Of a stretch of DNA of 64,000 nt, positions 10,063 to 18,655 are shown in pieces (the first letter of the stretch is position 1; every line of letters begins with the position of its first letter). The stretch is from UBA7803 sp034522075. Its GTDB lineage: Bacteria > Pseudomonadota > Gammaproteobacteria > Pseudomonadales > Azotimanducaceae. Where the stretch lies: NCBI GenBank assembly GCA_034522075.1, contig JAXHLO010000035.1, positions 1 to 64,000 on the forward strand, written 5' to 3'. A model generated the notes under the pieces. It ran no database searches, was not told where the DNA came from, and saw only the letters and a program-made list of their open reading frames with translations. Position numbers and translations under genes: made by a program.

Positions 10063-11039
10063 ATGACCATTGTCCGCCGCATGCCCCTGGCCGGCGTCCA
10101 CGTCGGCCAGGCTGACGATGCTGGGCTGAATTCGGGGGTCACGGTCATTCTGCCCGACCGGCCGTGCGTCGCCAGCATGCACCTGGTGGGCGGGTCACCG
10201 GGTACCCGCGAAAGCGATCTGCTGGATCCCCGTCAGACGGTGGAACGCGTCGACGCGCTGGTACTCGCCGGCGGCTCTGCTTTCGGGCTGGACGCCGCCA
10301 GCGGTGTTCAGGCCTGGCTGCGGGAAGCCGGCAGAGGGTTTCCCGTGGCCGGCACGCGGGTACCCATCGTCCCGGGCGCCATTCTTTTCGACCTGAACAA
10401 CGGCGGCGACAAGCACTGGGGGCGCTATCCGCCGTATCGGGAACTGGGCTACCACGCTGCCGCCGCGGCCGGCCCGGACTTTGCCACCGGCCGCGCCGGC
10501 GCCGGCTTCGGCGCCTCCACGGCGACCACGCCTGGCGGATTGGGCACGGCAGCCGTGACCCTGCCCGGCGGCGTAACCGTCATGGCCATCATGGCGGTGA
10601 ACGCGGCCGGTTCGCCGCTGATCGGCGATACCGATCACTTCTGGGCGGCGCCTTTCGAACAGGATGGCGAGTTCGGCGGCCGCGGCCTGCCCCATCCCAT
10701 CCCGGCCGACGCCACCGACGTGCGGGTCAAAACGGGCCACGCGACCGCGGGTCTGAACACAACCATCGGCGTTGTACTGTGCGACGCACAGCTCAGCAAA
10801 CTGGAAGCCAAGCAGGTGGCCGTGATGGCACACGACGGCTATCCGCGGGCTCTGTATCCAGTGCATTCACCGGGCGACGGTGATCTGCTGTACGTAATGG
10901 CTACCGGCAGTAGCCAGGCGCCGGCGTCGGACTGTCGCTGCTGGCGCTGGGGACCACGGCCGCCAATGTAGTGGCCCGCGCCATTGCCCAGGCGGTCTAT
11001 GCCGCCATGGCAGATCCGTCCGTTGACGACCCGCCATGA
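10063..11039 (+). CDS. P1 (S58/DmpA-NylC) family peptidase, frameshift near the 3' end
   Basis: An N-terminal-nucleophile aminopeptidase/amidase that matures by self-cleavage. GLNSGVTVILPDRP, LAGGSAFGLDAASGVQAWL and the processing site GLNTTIGVV are present; cleavage would fall between Asn232 and Thr233, as in NylC-type members. The frame runs on to a stop at about 10,971, but the conserved C-terminus (SLLALGTTAANVVARAIAQA) continues in another frame and ends at 11039, so one base is missing near 10,920. The restored stop overlaps the next start (ATGA), which supports the correction. These enzymes release N-terminal residues from peptides or open amide oligomers. Confidence 0.85.
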
Positions 11040-12049
11040 AAACCATCGATCTGCGCAACGCCTTCCCCATCCGCACGTCGGCGTTGCCCGGCGGCCGCTG
11101 GCTGTTGGGACTGGGTATATTCGCGGTTCTGTTGAGCGCCTTCTGGCTGTCCGGCCTTGCTTCCGAGGAGGAGGCGGTTGTCAGAAGTGCCAGCACCTCC
11201 TACGGAACCGCCCTGTTTTTCAGTGCCATCATCGGCTACATCGTCCCGGTGTTCGGCTTCATCAGCGAACGCACCCAGGCAGCCATCGACCTGCTCGAGG
11301 CGGACCTGGCCGCGGAACCCGAAGAGGTGCAGCGCTGGCGTGAGGGGATCTACCGCAAACCCCTGGCCTGGCTCGTCAGCGTGCTGCTCATCGGCCTGGT
11401 CAGCGGCACGGCCCACAATGCGCTGTTGTATGGCTCAGTGGGTGAGCTGCTGACAAGTGGGCTCGCTTCTCCACCCGAGGCGGCAACGACCCTCGGAACG
11501 TTGCTCACCTGGGTGGTCATGACCACGGTCATCGCCGCACTGCTGGATAACGCCCACACGCTGCGCCGCTCCGCCCGGGTCTGCCGGGTCGATCTGCTGA
11601 ACACTCACAGACTGCGGCCATTCGCCACGGTGGCCGTCATTTCCACTCTGGCCCTGATCGGCGCCCAGGCAGCATTCCCCCTCATGGCGGTGGAAAACGA
11701 ACTGGAAGCTGTGACCTACGTGCCCGGTCTGCTGGCGACCGGCATCCCCATGCTCATACTGGCCGCGCTGCCGGTGTGGCCTATACATCGCCGTATGGCA
11801 CAGGCACGGCATCTGGCCCTGGCCGATATCAACAATCAGATTGCACGCCTTCCTGCAGTGGACACCCGGCGCCCGGACACCGTTGCCGCCCTGGCGCCTC
11901 TGCTGGCCTACCGGCGCGAGCTGCGGGAGGTCTCGGTATGGCCCTTCGATGCGGGGGTGCTGACCCGTCTGGCGCTGTATCTGATCATTCCGCCGCTCAC
12001 CTGGGTGGGCGCTGCGCTGATCGAGAACGTGGTCAACGCATTCCTCTGA
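11036..12049 (+). CDS. Multi-pass membrane protein of unknown function
   Basis: Not recognised. The 337 residues have about seven hydrophobic segments: roughly 22-40, 57-76, 108-130, 148-166, 189-213, 224-245 and 309-331. Between segments 6 and 7 lies a soluble stretch of about 60 residues. The short loop with acidic residues after segment 2 (SERTQAAIDLLEADLAAEPE) should be cytoplasmic. The start overlaps the restored stop of the P1 peptidase, so the two are likely co-translated, but no functional link is evident. A transport or sensing role is possible; no motif supports a choice. Confidence 0.75.
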   Translation: MKTIDLRNAFPIRTSALPGGRWLLGLGIFAVLLSAFWLSGLASEEEAVVRSASTSYGTALFFSAIIGYIVPVFGFISERTQAAIDLLEADLAAEPEEVQRWREGIYRKPLAWLVSVLLIGLVSGTAHNALLYGSVGELLTSGLASPPEAATTLGTLLTWVVMTTVIAALLDNAHTLRRSARVCRVDLLNTHRLRPFATVAVISTLALIGAQAAFPLMAVENELEAVTYVPGLLATGIPMLILAALPVWPIHRRMAQARHLALADINNQIARLPAVDTRRPDTVAALAPLLAYRRELREVSVWPFDAGVLTRLALYLIIPPLTWVGAALIENVVNAFL

Positions 12050-12060
12050 CGGCAGCCGCC

Positions 12061-12519
12061 TCAGAGATCCTCGAGCCGCTGATACTCCTTGGACAGGCGC
12101 TGCTCATGGGCCTGGATCTGCTCGGCGATGCCGCCGAACACCTCGGTGATCTCACCGCCGTCAGCGGTTTCCGCCAGCTCGGTAAAGGTTTCGTGGACCG
12201 CGCTGTTGTAACGTGACAGCCATTGGATGAGATCCAATGTGGATTGCACATCCGGTGCCTGGATCTCGGCCGGTAACTCCACCGTGTACTGGGCGTAGGT
12301 CTCCATGACTTTCTGCGGTGCATCGTCGAGCAGCCGCTCCAGGGCGCCGATGAGCTCACGCTGCTCGAGTTCGGCGCAGTCCAGCAGCATGCCGACTCGC
12401 TCAGAGTTGTCCTGCTGGCGAACGTCATCGATGACGTCGGCAATGCGCCGCAGGTAATTCACCGTGTGCTCGATGACGTCACCGCCCTGGGTGAACGTGG
12501 CCTGTTCATGCTGGCTCAT
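12061..12519 (-). CDS. Small acidic helical protein of unknown function
   Basis: Not recognised. 152 residues, strongly acidic and predicted almost all helical, without signal peptide or membrane segment. Helices carry spaced Glu/His residues (ELEQRELIGALERLL, QIQAHEQRLSKEYQRLEDL), which recalls four-helix ferritin-like folds, but a clear ExxH iron site is not visible. It lies 15 bases downstream of the host-attachment-like gene on the same strand, so the two probably form a small operon. A stress-associated helical protein is a guess only. Confidence 0.7.
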   Translation of the reverse strand: MSQHEQATFTQGGDVIEHTVNYLRRIADVIDDVRQQDNSERVGMLLDCAELEQRELIGALERLLDDAPQKVMETYAQYTVELPAEIQAPDVQSTLDLIQWLSRYNSAVHETFTELAETADGGEITEVFGGIAEQIQAHEQRLSKEYQRLEDL

Positions 12520-12534
12520 GGATAGGTACTCCGG

Positions 12535-12969
12535 TCAGAAAAACTCCGGCAGATGGCCTTCCAGCTTGTCCGCCGTGAGCGTGGTCAATTCCTTATCGAT
12601 GGTCAGCGCCACCAGATCCGCCGCCGGGCTGCTCATGTGCGCCCGCAGCTGACCGAGAAAGCGCGGCGGGGCCACCAGCACGAGCCGCTCCAGCTCACCG
12701 GCGTTGCGGCCCTCGTCCAGGCGGCCCGCCAGCCGCTTGGCGAACTGGGCCATCTCATGGTCCTTGGTGGTGTTCTTGTTCCCCATACCGTGCCGGCCGG
12801 CACCGCCGGAATCGAATGCACGGCCGTCACGATCGGTGACCAGGTCGCCTTCGTGCAGACGGTGGCCCGGCGACAGCAGAACATCGAATTCTTCCAGTTT
12901 GCGGTTCTTGTGCCGGTTGAACAGCCGGGCTCTGGTACCGTCAGCGACTATGACCCAGGTATTCCCCAT
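12535..12969 (-). CDS. Host attachment protein family (AtsE-like)
   Basis: 144 residues from the ATG at 12969, which follows AAAGGGGG. The N-terminus TWVIVADGTRARLFNRHKN, the middle DRDGRAFDSGGAGRHGMG and the end FLGQLRAHMSSPAADLVAL match the family called host attachment protein or Required for attachment to host cells, an eRF1-domain-like fold first reported from plant-associated bacteria. The biochemical role is unknown; members are common in free-living bacteria, so the name should not be over-read. An earlier in-frame ATG at 13041 would add a basic, unconserved stretch and is less likely. Confidence 0.85.
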   Translation of the reverse strand: MGNTWVIVADGTRARLFNRHKNRKLEEFDVLLSPGHRLHEGDLVTDRDGRAFDSGGAGRHGMGNKNTTKDHEMAQFAKRLAGRLDEGRNAGELERLVLVAPPRFLGQLRAHMSSPAADLVALTIDKELTTLTADKLEGHLPEFF

Positions 12970-13114
12970 CAGGACCCCCTTTCTACGGTAGGCGCGTTTG
13001 TTCGACCAATTCTCCCCGCGACGGCGCGACAAGTAAAACATCTCCCGGAGAAGCCAAACACGTCAAAATATTTGACGTTCGGCTTCCGCGAAGCAAGGAG
13101 TCCCGGAACAGCGC

Positions 13115-14146
13115 TCACCGGAGCTGATACAGGACCAGCAGACCCAGCCCGTAGCAGACCAGCACCGCCCAGGAATCCCAGCCGAGCCGCAGCCAGCGCC
13201 GCGGAGTACGCAGTATCAGCCCCGCCAGGTAGATGGCTGTGACCAGCACACCGAGGGCGAGGGCAAAACGTGCCGAGGCATCCAGGCCGTCGAGCAGCAA
13301 TCCCGAGCGGTAAAGCACGTCTGCGGGCAGCAGCAGCGCCACCATGATCAGATTGCTGCCGAGAATATCCGCCACCGCCATGCTGTGGCGTCCCAGCCGC
13401 ACCGCCGTGAGCGTAGTGCTGACTTCCGGCAGCGAAGTCGCCGCCGCCAGCAGGGTCACGCCGATGAAACTGCGGCCCAGACCACTCTGCCCGGCAATGG
13501 CCTCCGCCGTCCAGACCAGGGCCACGCCGGCCAGCAGAATCACCAGCGCTGCCAGCAGGGAACGGCGGATCAGCACAGCCAGTGGCAGCGACTCGGCCAG
13601 GCGGTTGCCGCCCGACCTGCCTACGCTGCCGGCCACACTCGATGGCTGCCAGGACGCACAATGCTGCTGGCGCCAGAGCAGATTGACAATGCCCAGGTAA
13701 AGAACGAGCAGGACCGCGGGCGCCAGACCGACACCGGGCAGCAGCGCCACATCGCCCACCAGGCTTACCGCCAGCAGCAGTGCGAGAACCACCACCAGCA
13801 GAGCGGCCTGCAGCAGATTGAAGGAACTCTCAGCCAGATAGGTCAGCGCGTAGCGGGCCGCCGCCACATCGGCCACCGCCAGCACCGCCGTCTGCATACT
13901 GATGCCGCCGAACATACTGTTCAGCACCAGATCTGCAGCACCACGCAGGGCGGCGGTGGAGTTGGTGACGATTTCCGGAAGCTGGGTCGCCGTGGCCAGC
14001 ACCAGAAAGCCCATGAAAGCACGGCCCAGGCCCTGGCGTTCGGCGATGGCATCCACGTAGCGGGTCAGACGCGCACCGGCATGCCACACGGCCGCTGCCG
14101 CCAGCGCGAAGCCCAGCAGATTGACGGGCAACGTCAGGGTCGACAC
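13115..14146 (-). CDS. Calcium/sodium antiporter (CaCA family) membrane protein
   Basis: 343 residues with two homologous halves, each with a conserved alpha repeat: GFLVLATATQLPEIVTNSTA near residue 45 and GVTLLAAATSLPEVSTTLTA near 235. The acidic residue in each repeat (PE) binds the cation in Na+/Ca2+ exchangers. About ten membrane helices are predicted, with a polar loop at 165-185 linking the halves. In the first repeat the usual Gly-Thr-Ser start is replaced by Ala-Thr-Ala, so ion preference may differ from YrbG. The gene is divergent from cstA, with about 110 bases between the starts. Confidence 0.88.
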   Translation of the reverse strand: MSTLTLPVNLLGFALAAAAVWHAGARLTRYVDAIAERQGLGRAFMGFLVLATATQLPEIVTNSTAALRGAADLVLNSMFGGISMQTAVLAVADVAAARYALTYLAESSFNLLQAALLVVVLALLLAVSLVGDVALLPGVGLAPAVLLVLYLGIVNLLWRQQHCASWQPSSVAGSVGRSGGNRLAESLPLAVLIRRSLLAALVILLAGVALVWTAEAIAGQSGLGRSFIGVTLLAAATSLPEVSTTLTAVRLGRHSMAVADILGSNLIMVALLLPADVLYRSGLLLDGLDASARFALALGVLVTAIYLAGLILRTPRRWLRLGWDSWAVLVCYGLGLLVLYQLR

Positions 14147-14256
14147 GCGGCGGTGAACTCCTCGATGCAGCGGCTGATTGCCGAGACACTACCACGCCGT
14201 CGTATCCGCCGCAGGGGCCTGATATCCTCGGGCATTTGCTCCGGGGAGGAGGGTCC

Positions 14257-15933
14257 ATGCAATCCGCCATGGTGTTGCTGATGGGAATCGCCGGCATGTG
14301 CTTCGGCTGGTTCATCTATTCCCGATTCATCGCCAGCCGCATCTATCAACTGGACCCTGACTTCGTCACCCCGGCTCACGAGTTCAACGACGGCGTCGAC
14401 TACGTGCCCACCAACCGCTACGTGCTCTGGGGGCATCACTTCACCTCGGTCGCCGGCGCCGCACCCATCGTCGGCCCGGCCATTGCCGTCTACTGGGGCT
14501 GGCTGCCCGCCGTGCTGTGGGTCGTGCTCGGCACCATCTTTTTCGCCGGCGTTCACGATTTCGGTGCGCTGTGGGCCAGCAATCGCCACAAAGGCCGGTC
14601 CATGGGCGCTCTGTCCGAATCGGTAGTGGGTGAGCGCAGCCGCTCCCTGTACATGATCGTCGTATTTCTGGTGTTGCTCATGGTCAACTCGGTGTTCGGC
14701 GTGGTCATCGCCGGCGCCTTCGTGGCGACGCCAGAGGCCGTTTTCCCCGCCTGGGCCGCCATTGTCGTGGCACTGATCATCGGCCAGCTGGTCTTCCGGC
14801 GTTTCAATCTGGTCGCTCTCGGCCTGGCCGGCGTGGCGGTGCTGTACGGCAGCATCTATGCCGGCAGCACCCTGCCCATCTCACTGCCGGACGAACTGTT
14901 CGGCCTGGCTCCCCAGGCCAACTGGATCGTCATCCTGTTCGTCTATGCCGCCATCGCTTCCATGCTGCCCGTATGGGTACTGCTGCAGCCCCGCGACTTC
15001 ATCAACGGCATGCAGCTCGTGGTGGGCCTGGTGCTGCTGTATGGCTCCGTATTCCTGTTTCTGCCGGACATCACGGCACCTGCCTTTAATACCCAGTTGA
15101 GCGACAGTGCGCCATCCATGGTTCCCTTGCTGTTCGTCACCATCGCCTGTGGAGCGGTATCCGGTTTTCACGGCATCGTCGCCTCAGGCACCAGCTCGAA
15201 GCAGCTTGACAAGGAAACCGACGCGCGCTTCGTCGGCTATCTGGGCGCGGTGGGTGAAGGTTCCCTGGCACTGATCACCATCGTCACGGTGACCGGCGTG
15301 GCCCTGGCCGCCACCCCGGAAGCCTGGCATGCCATGTACAGCGAATTCGGCGCGGCGGGTGCAGGCGCATTCATTACCGGCGGCGCCAACCTGATCGCCG
15401 AGGGCTGGGGTATTCCTGCCGATTTCGCCCGTACCATGCTGGCGACCATGGTGGTGCTGTTCGCCGGCACCACCATGGACTCCGGCGTGCGGCTGCAGCG
15501 CTACATCATTCAGGAGTGGGGCATCATCTATCGAATTCCGCTGCTGACCAACGGCATCCTCGCCACTCTGCTGGCGGTGGGCGCCTGTCTGCTGCTGGCT
15601 TTCGGCGCCGGCGGCACCTCGGGCACCGGAGGCATGGTCATCTGGCCGCTGTTCGGCTCCACCAATCAGATCCTGGCCGGCATGACCCTGCTGGTGATCA
15701 GCGTGATCCTCATCAAGCTCGGCCGGCCGTCCCTGTATACGCTGTTGCCCATGGCGTTCGTGTTCACCATGTCGTTCCTGGCGGCCTGTGTGACCCTGCT
15801 GCAGTTCTACCGGGACGGCAACTACCTGCTGGTGGTGCTCGATGTGATCGTCCTGGGTACCAGCCTCATGGTCATGCTGGAGGCGGTATCCACCATCCTG
15901 GCGTTCAAGCGCGGCGAACGGGCCGCACGCTGA
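14257..15933 (+). CDS. cstA: Carbon starvation CstA family transporter
   Basis: An inner membrane transporter; relatives carry pyruvate or peptides during carbon limitation. The start is placed at 14257 because GGAGGAG lies just upstream. The protein is 558 residues, shorter than the roughly 700 of E. coli CstA, and resembles the shorter branch of the family. Hallmarks are PTNRYVLWGHHFTSVAGAAP near residue 60, the following GPAIAVYWGWLPA, and GTTMDSGVRLQRYIIQEWG around 410. About 14-16 helices are predicted. It lies alone between a divergent antiporter and a remnant gene, so it is probably monocistronic. Confidence 0.93.
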   Translation: MQSAMVLLMGIAGMCFGWFIYSRFIASRIYQLDPDFVTPAHEFNDGVDYVPTNRYVLWGHHFTSVAGAAPIVGPAIAVYWGWLPAVLWVVLGTIFFAGVHDFGALWASNRHKGRSMGALSESVVGERSRSLYMIVVFLVLLMVNSVFGVVIAGAFVATPEAVFPAWAAIVVALIIGQLVFRRFNLVALGLAGVAVLYGSIYAGSTLPISLPDELFGLAPQANWIVILFVYAAIASMLPVWVLLQPRDFINGMQLVVGLVLLYGSVFLFLPDITAPAFNTQLSDSAPSMVPLLFVTIACGAVSGFHGIVASGTSSKQLDKETDARFVGYLGAVGEGSLALITIVTVTGVALAATPEAWHAMYSEFGAAGAGAFITGGANLIAEGWGIPADFARTMLATMVVLFAGTTMDSGVRLQRYIIQEWGIIYRIPLLTNGILATLLAVGACLLLAFGAGGTSGTGGMVIWPLFGSTNQILAGMTLLVISVILIKLGRPSLYTLLPMAFVFTMSFLAACVTLLQFYRDGNYLLVVLDVIVLGTSLMVMLEAVSTILAFKRGERAAR

Positions 15934-15939
15934 GTCGTT

Positions 15940-16038
15940 TCAGCTATCCCGCAGAATCTCCCGGGCGGCGTTGTGCCCGGGAATGCCGGTGACCCCGCCG
16001 CCGACGATGATGACGTCGTAGTCCGTTGCTCGAGTCAT
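15940..16038 (-). pseudogene. Remnant of an FAD-dependent oxidoreductase: N-terminus joined to C-terminus
   Basis: This 32-codon reading begins TRATDYDVIIVGGG, the N-terminal dinucleotide-binding strand of a phytoene-desaturase-like FAD oxidoreductase, and goes straight into GGGVTGIPGHNAAREIL, which is the usual C-terminal end of the same family. About 450-500 residues between them are missing, and the join falls inside the GGG that both ends share. Start and stop are intact. This can be a genuine deletion by recombination between short repeats or an assembly collapse. Such a peptide would have no activity. Confidence 0.6.
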
Positions 16039-16141
16039 GGCTGGTGATCTGGTGCGGGGTCTCGCGATTCATGTATTGTCGCCTATCGACGGGTGCATGC
16101 GCATCCCGGCCATGCAACATCCAGGGATTGGAGGAAACACG

Positions 16142-17005
16142 GTGCGATTGCAGAACAGGGTTGCGGTAATCACCGGCGGGGCCAGTGGTATGGGCAAAGC
16201 CACGGCACTGCGTTTTCTCGATGAAGGTGCCCGGGTGGTCATCGCCGACTACAACGCCGCCACCGGTGCCCTGGCCGTAGAAGAAGCGGCGGCCGCCGGC
16301 CACCGGGAGACCGTCGAATTCATCCGCACCGACGTAGCCGTGGAAGCTGATATCGAAGCCATGCTGGCCCGCGCCATCGAGCGCTTCGGCCGGCTCGACG
16401 TGGTGTTCAACAATGCCGGCGTCGGCGGGGCCATCGGTCCGCTCACCGAGACCAGCGTGGCAGACTGGGACTACACCATGAATGTGCTGGCCCGGGGCGT
16501 GTTTCTCGGTATGAAGCACGCCGCGCGGCACATGCGCGCCTCCGGCCGCGGCGGCGTCATCATCAACACTGCATCCGTGGCCGCCCTGAGCGGCGACGCC
16601 GGCCCGCTGGTGTATTCCGCCGCCAAGGCCGCGGTGGTCAACATGACCCGCTCCGCCGCCGTCGAGCTGGGCCGTGACCGCATCCGGGTGAACGCCATCT
16701 GCCCGGGATTCATCGCCACACCGCTGGCCGAAGGCGGCCAGCCGCAACAGACCCGTGAACGCTTTGCGGCAGCACAGCCCTGGCCCGACTACGGCCGCGG
16801 TGAACATATCGCCGGCGCAGCCGTATTCCTGGCCAGCGACGACAGCGAGTTCGTCACCGGCGAGGCACTGGTGGTTGACGGCGGGCTCACCGCTGCGGGG
16901 CCGGAGCTGTCGAAAAAATTCCCCCGCACGTCGGCCCGGGATGCCAGCGTCAGCGGCGTCACCCGGGGCAGTACGGGCGAGGCGCCGGATCTGAGGAAGC
17001 TCTAG
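16142..17005 (+). CDS. SDR family NAD(P)-dependent oxidoreductase
   Basis: A classical short-chain dehydrogenase with GGASGMGKATAL (TGxxxGxG cofactor loop), NNAGVGG, active-site Ser in INTASVAALSG and YSAAKAAVVN (YxxxK). An Asp after the second strand (IADYNAA) predicts NAD preference. The GTG at 16142 is used because GGAGGAAACAC precedes it and the family N-terminus begins there; the in-frame ATG at 16037 would overlap the divergent remnant gene. 287 residues, with a 35-residue C-terminal tail beyond the usual fold end. The stop overlaps the next start by one base. Confidence 0.9.
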   Translation: MRLQNRVAVITGGASGMGKATALRFLDEGARVVIADYNAATGALAVEEAAAAGHRETVEFIRTDVAVEADIEAMLARAIERFGRLDVVFNNAGVGGAIGPLTETSVADWDYTMNVLARGVFLGMKHAARHMRASGRGGVIINTASVAALSGDAGPLVYSAAKAAVVNMTRSAAVELGRDRIRVNAICPGFIATPLAEGGQPQQTRERFAAAQPWPDYGRGEHIAGAAVFLASDDSEFVTGEALVVDGGLTAAGPELSKKFPRTSARDASVSGVTRGSTGEAPDLRKL

Positions 17006-17820
17006 TGCAGCACGTCCGGCCGGCGGCAACCGTATCGATACTGCTGTGGACCATCCTGTGCGCTGCGCCGGCCACGGTGCACGGCGAATCGGACACAGTC
17101 GCTGCGCAGCACACCGCCGAGCTGACGGCCCAGGCCAGAGCCATGAAACGCCTGCATTCCCTGCTGGTGCTGCAGAACGGGCAGCCGGTCATAGAACATA
17201 CCCAGGGCGGTCCGGGGCTGGCCCGGCCCGCCAACATCAAATCCCTGTCGAAGACCATACTGTCGGCGCTGGCCCGGTTCGGTGAGATGTATCGCCTGGG
17301 CGGTGCAATCGATGGCCGTGCCGTGGTCCCGGAAAGTTGGATCGACGTCTCCTGGCAACCCAACGGCCATTCGCCGTGGACCGGTGATGCCTATGGCTAC
17401 GGCTGGTTCATCACCGACCTGGCCGGCCGGCGCGCCTATTACGGCCGCGGCTACGGCGGCCAAATGCTGATGGTGATTCCGTCAGCCGGCCTGACCATCG
17501 TCATGACCTCGGATCCCCGCCCGCCGTCCTCTGGCGGCGCCTATTTCGAGCGCCAGCGCGCCCTGGCGGCGTCAACTATACTTGCTGCGCCATCCGGGAG
17601 ACTCCATGCGCCCAACGATTCCGTTTCTCCCAGCCCTGCTCGCCGCCAGTCTGGCGATGCTCAGCCCGGAGATTCCCGCTGCCGCCGAGCGCGGCCCCAT
17701 ACGCATCGCCGGCTCGGCCTGGGTGGCCGACGCCCCGACAAAAGTGGCCGATGCCCTGAGGCTGTTCAACGCTGCGCCCGGTCCGCAATTCCGCGTGGAT
17801 CACTACAATTCGGGCCGTGA
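17005..17820 (+). pseudogene. Beta-lactamase-like serine hydrolase with large internal deletion
   Basis: A GTG start, a signal peptide (AATVSILLWTILCAAPATVHG) and PANIKSLSKTILSAL with the catalytic Ser80-x-x-Lys83 motif are followed directly by ARFGEMYRLGGAIDGRAVVP, which in this family lies roughly 200 residues further on. The segment with the second catalytic Tyr motif is absent. The C-terminal part (YGYGWFITDLAGRRAYYGRG YGGQ, GLTIVMTSDP) is otherwise good. The natural stop also seems lost: recognisable homology ends at about 17,580 but the frame runs on to 17,820 through the start of the next gene. The protein is not expected to be active as read. Confidence 0.6.
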
Positions 17821-18655
17821 GGCCCTGGCCAGTCTGCTCAGCGGCGACGCGGAGTTCGCGCTGGCTGCCAGCACCCCCGTCGCCCGGGCGCTGCTCGATC
17901 CCGACAACCAGAATTCCCGGGCCGGGGCACTGGCCGTGCTGGCGCTGGTCAGCTCCTCGAACCGTACCCACGTGGTTGTCGCCGACGGCGGCGCCGGCAT
18001 CGACGAGCCGGCGGACCTGTTGGGCAAGCGGGTGGCGGTGATGCTCGACACCTCGGGGCATTTCGGCTGGCACCATTTCAGCGAGTACCACAATCTCGAT
18101 ACTGAAAAGATGACCCTGGTGGATCTGCCCGTCGATGCCCACGCGGAAGCCATGGCGAGCGGGCGCATCGACGCTGCGGTGACCTGGGAGCCCTGGGCCG
18201 CCCAGCTGCGCGCTGGTCTCGACGGACGGGCCCGGGCGTTCACCACCCGGCACCTGTACAGCGTCGGCTGGCTGCTGGTGACCCGTACCGACGTGCTGGA
18301 GCGGTATCCGGGCTCAGCCGAACGGATGCTCGCCGCCTACCGGGATGCCATAACGGAGATGGAGCGCAATCCGCAGCGCGGCCGCCGGCTGCATGCCCGG
18401 GCAAGCCCCCTGGAGCTCGACCCGCAAGCGCTGCAGGCACTGGGAGCCGGTGTGGTCTGGGGCCTGCGCCTGGACTGGCCGGTTCTGGCCGACCTTGAGG
18501 CGCAACTGAACTGGTTCACCGAGCGCGCCGGGTGGGAGTCGGCGGCAGTGCCTGCGCCCCATGAATACCTGTACGCCGAACCCCTGCGCCGCGTGAGCGA
18601 GCGCAGTATCGATCTGCCGTCTTATTTCTTCCTCGAGCGCGAGACCGCCAGATGA
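17606..18655 (+). CDS. ABC-type periplasmic substrate-binding protein (NMT1/SsuA-like)
   Basis: 349 residues with a signal peptide (PFLPALLAASLAMLSPEIPA, cleavage near AAA). The mature part has IRIAGSAWVADAPTKVADAL, FRVDHYNSGREALASLLSGD and the hinge and second-lobe pattern GKRVAVMLDTSGHFGWHHF of sulfonate/nitrate/thiamine-precursor binding proteins. No permease or ATPase gene is near. Instead its stop overlaps the start of a hybrid histidine kinase (ATGA), which suggests that it serves as a periplasmic sensor for that kinase. The ligand cannot be read from the sequence. Confidence 0.85.
   Translation: MRPTIPFLPALLAASLAMLSPEIPAAAERGPIRIAGSAWVADAPTKVADALRLFNAAPGPQFRVDHYNSGREALASLLSGDAEFALAASTPVARALLDPDNQNSRAGALAVLALVSSSNRTHVVVADGGAGIDEPADLLGKRVAVMLDTSGHFGWHHFSEYHNLDTEKMTLVDLPVDAHAEAMASGRIDAAVTWEPWAAQLRAGLDGRARAFTTRHLYSVGWLLVTRTDVLERYPGSAERMLAAYRDAITEMERNPQRGRRLHARASPLELDPQALQALGAGVVWGLRLDWPVLADLEAQLNWFTERAGWESAAVPAPHEYLYAEPLRRVSERSIDLPSYFFLERETAR

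Noticed and set aside
16037..16141. Extended ATG start for the SDR at 16037
   Set aside because: It overlaps the divergent remnant gene and lacks the family N-terminus; the GTG at 16142 has GGAGGAAACAC upstream.
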